From Setomelanomma holmii (taxonomy: Eukaryota; Ascomycota; Dothideomycetes; Pleosporales; Phaeosphaeriaceae), in NCBI GenBank assembly GCA_010015745.1, contig ML978158.1, positions 496,001-560,000 of the forward strand: a stretch of DNA of 64,000 nucleotides. The letters run 5' to 3'. Shown here one piece after another: positions 63,949 through 64,000 of the stretch (position 1 is the stretch's first letter; each line of letters starts with the position of its first letter). The notes beneath the pieces are model-generated. The model made no database searches. It saw only the letters and a list, made by a program, of their open reading frames with translations, and had not been told where the DNA came from. Made by a program: the position numbers and the translations under genes.

Positions 63949-64000
63949 TATAAGCACAGCCCTGCAGTTGGAGGCATCCGCTTGAGCCAAGAGAGGCTCA

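Noticed and set aside
1..64000. CRISPR arrays, insertion sequences, bacterial promoters or ribosome-binding sites
   Set aside because: Introns and gene families show a eukaryote; no spaced direct repeats or transposase frames seen.
1..64000. tRNA genes
   Set aside because: I looked for the GGTTCRANTCC B-box with a paired acceptor stem and found none; a covariance search would be decisive.

Overview
This window looks like nuclear DNA of a filamentous ascomycete, most likely a Dothideomycete. The signs are many short introns (mostly 46-65 bp, GT-AG, with CTAAC/CTAAT-like branch points), overlapping UTR-sized gaps rather than operons, a fungal SAP30, a fungal DUF set (DUF1772, DUF6594, DUF6604, DUF6697), an AA9 lytic polysaccharide monooxygenase with CBM1, HET and CHAT relics, and an HAUS6 orthologue. 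I see no tRNA, rRNA, CRISPR array or intact transposon.

Layout. 1-1.4 kb: coding-like shreds only. 1.4-7.9 kb: four small-molecule-type genes (FAD monooxygenase, SnoaL-like protein with a damaged C-terminus, NmrA-like protein, DUF1772 anthrone-oxygenase-like protein). 8.7-12.6 kb: a caspase-like (p20, His/Cys dyad) gene and a DUF6594 membrane-protein gene, divergent, with an orphan exon pair between them. 12.9-15.0 kb: a frameshifted short-chain dehydrogenase pseudogene and a secreted AA9 LPMO. 16.8-28.6 kb: conserved genes (DUF6697 protein, SAP30, mitochondrial DnaJ Mdj1, HD-domain nucleotidase, HAUS6, an 81-aa protein, a second NmrA). 29.2-38.5 kb: an island of broken genes (HET, DUF6604, a multi-pass membrane protein, an unknown). 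38.6-59.0 kb: again mostly conserved genes (CobW/ZNG1 GTPase, phocein-type MOB, C2H2 transcription factor, Hrq1 helicase, a four-TM protein with a polyproline run, a repeat-rich charged protein, an augmin-3-like coiled coil, thymidylate synthase). 59.1-63.1 kb: broken again (CHAT relic, two tandem F-box-like paralogues), with a partial gene at the right edge.

How it fits together. The intact genes serve general cell functions: DNA repair and dTMP supply (Hrq1, thymidylate synthase), spindle assembly (HAUS6 and a candidate HAUS3), chromatin (SAP30), mitochondrial protein folding (Mdj1), zinc handling (CobW) and STRIPAK signalling (MOB). Between them sit accessory patches rich in families tied to fungal self/non-self recognition and cell death (caspase-like, HET, CHAT, DUF6594, DUF6604), most of them decayed by frameshifts and stops. 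Long conserved genes such as the 1205-codon helicase have clean frames, so the breaks are more likely real decay than general sequencing error. Exon joins were worked out by hand from splice consensus and reading phase. Family names come from recognising motifs, not from a database search.
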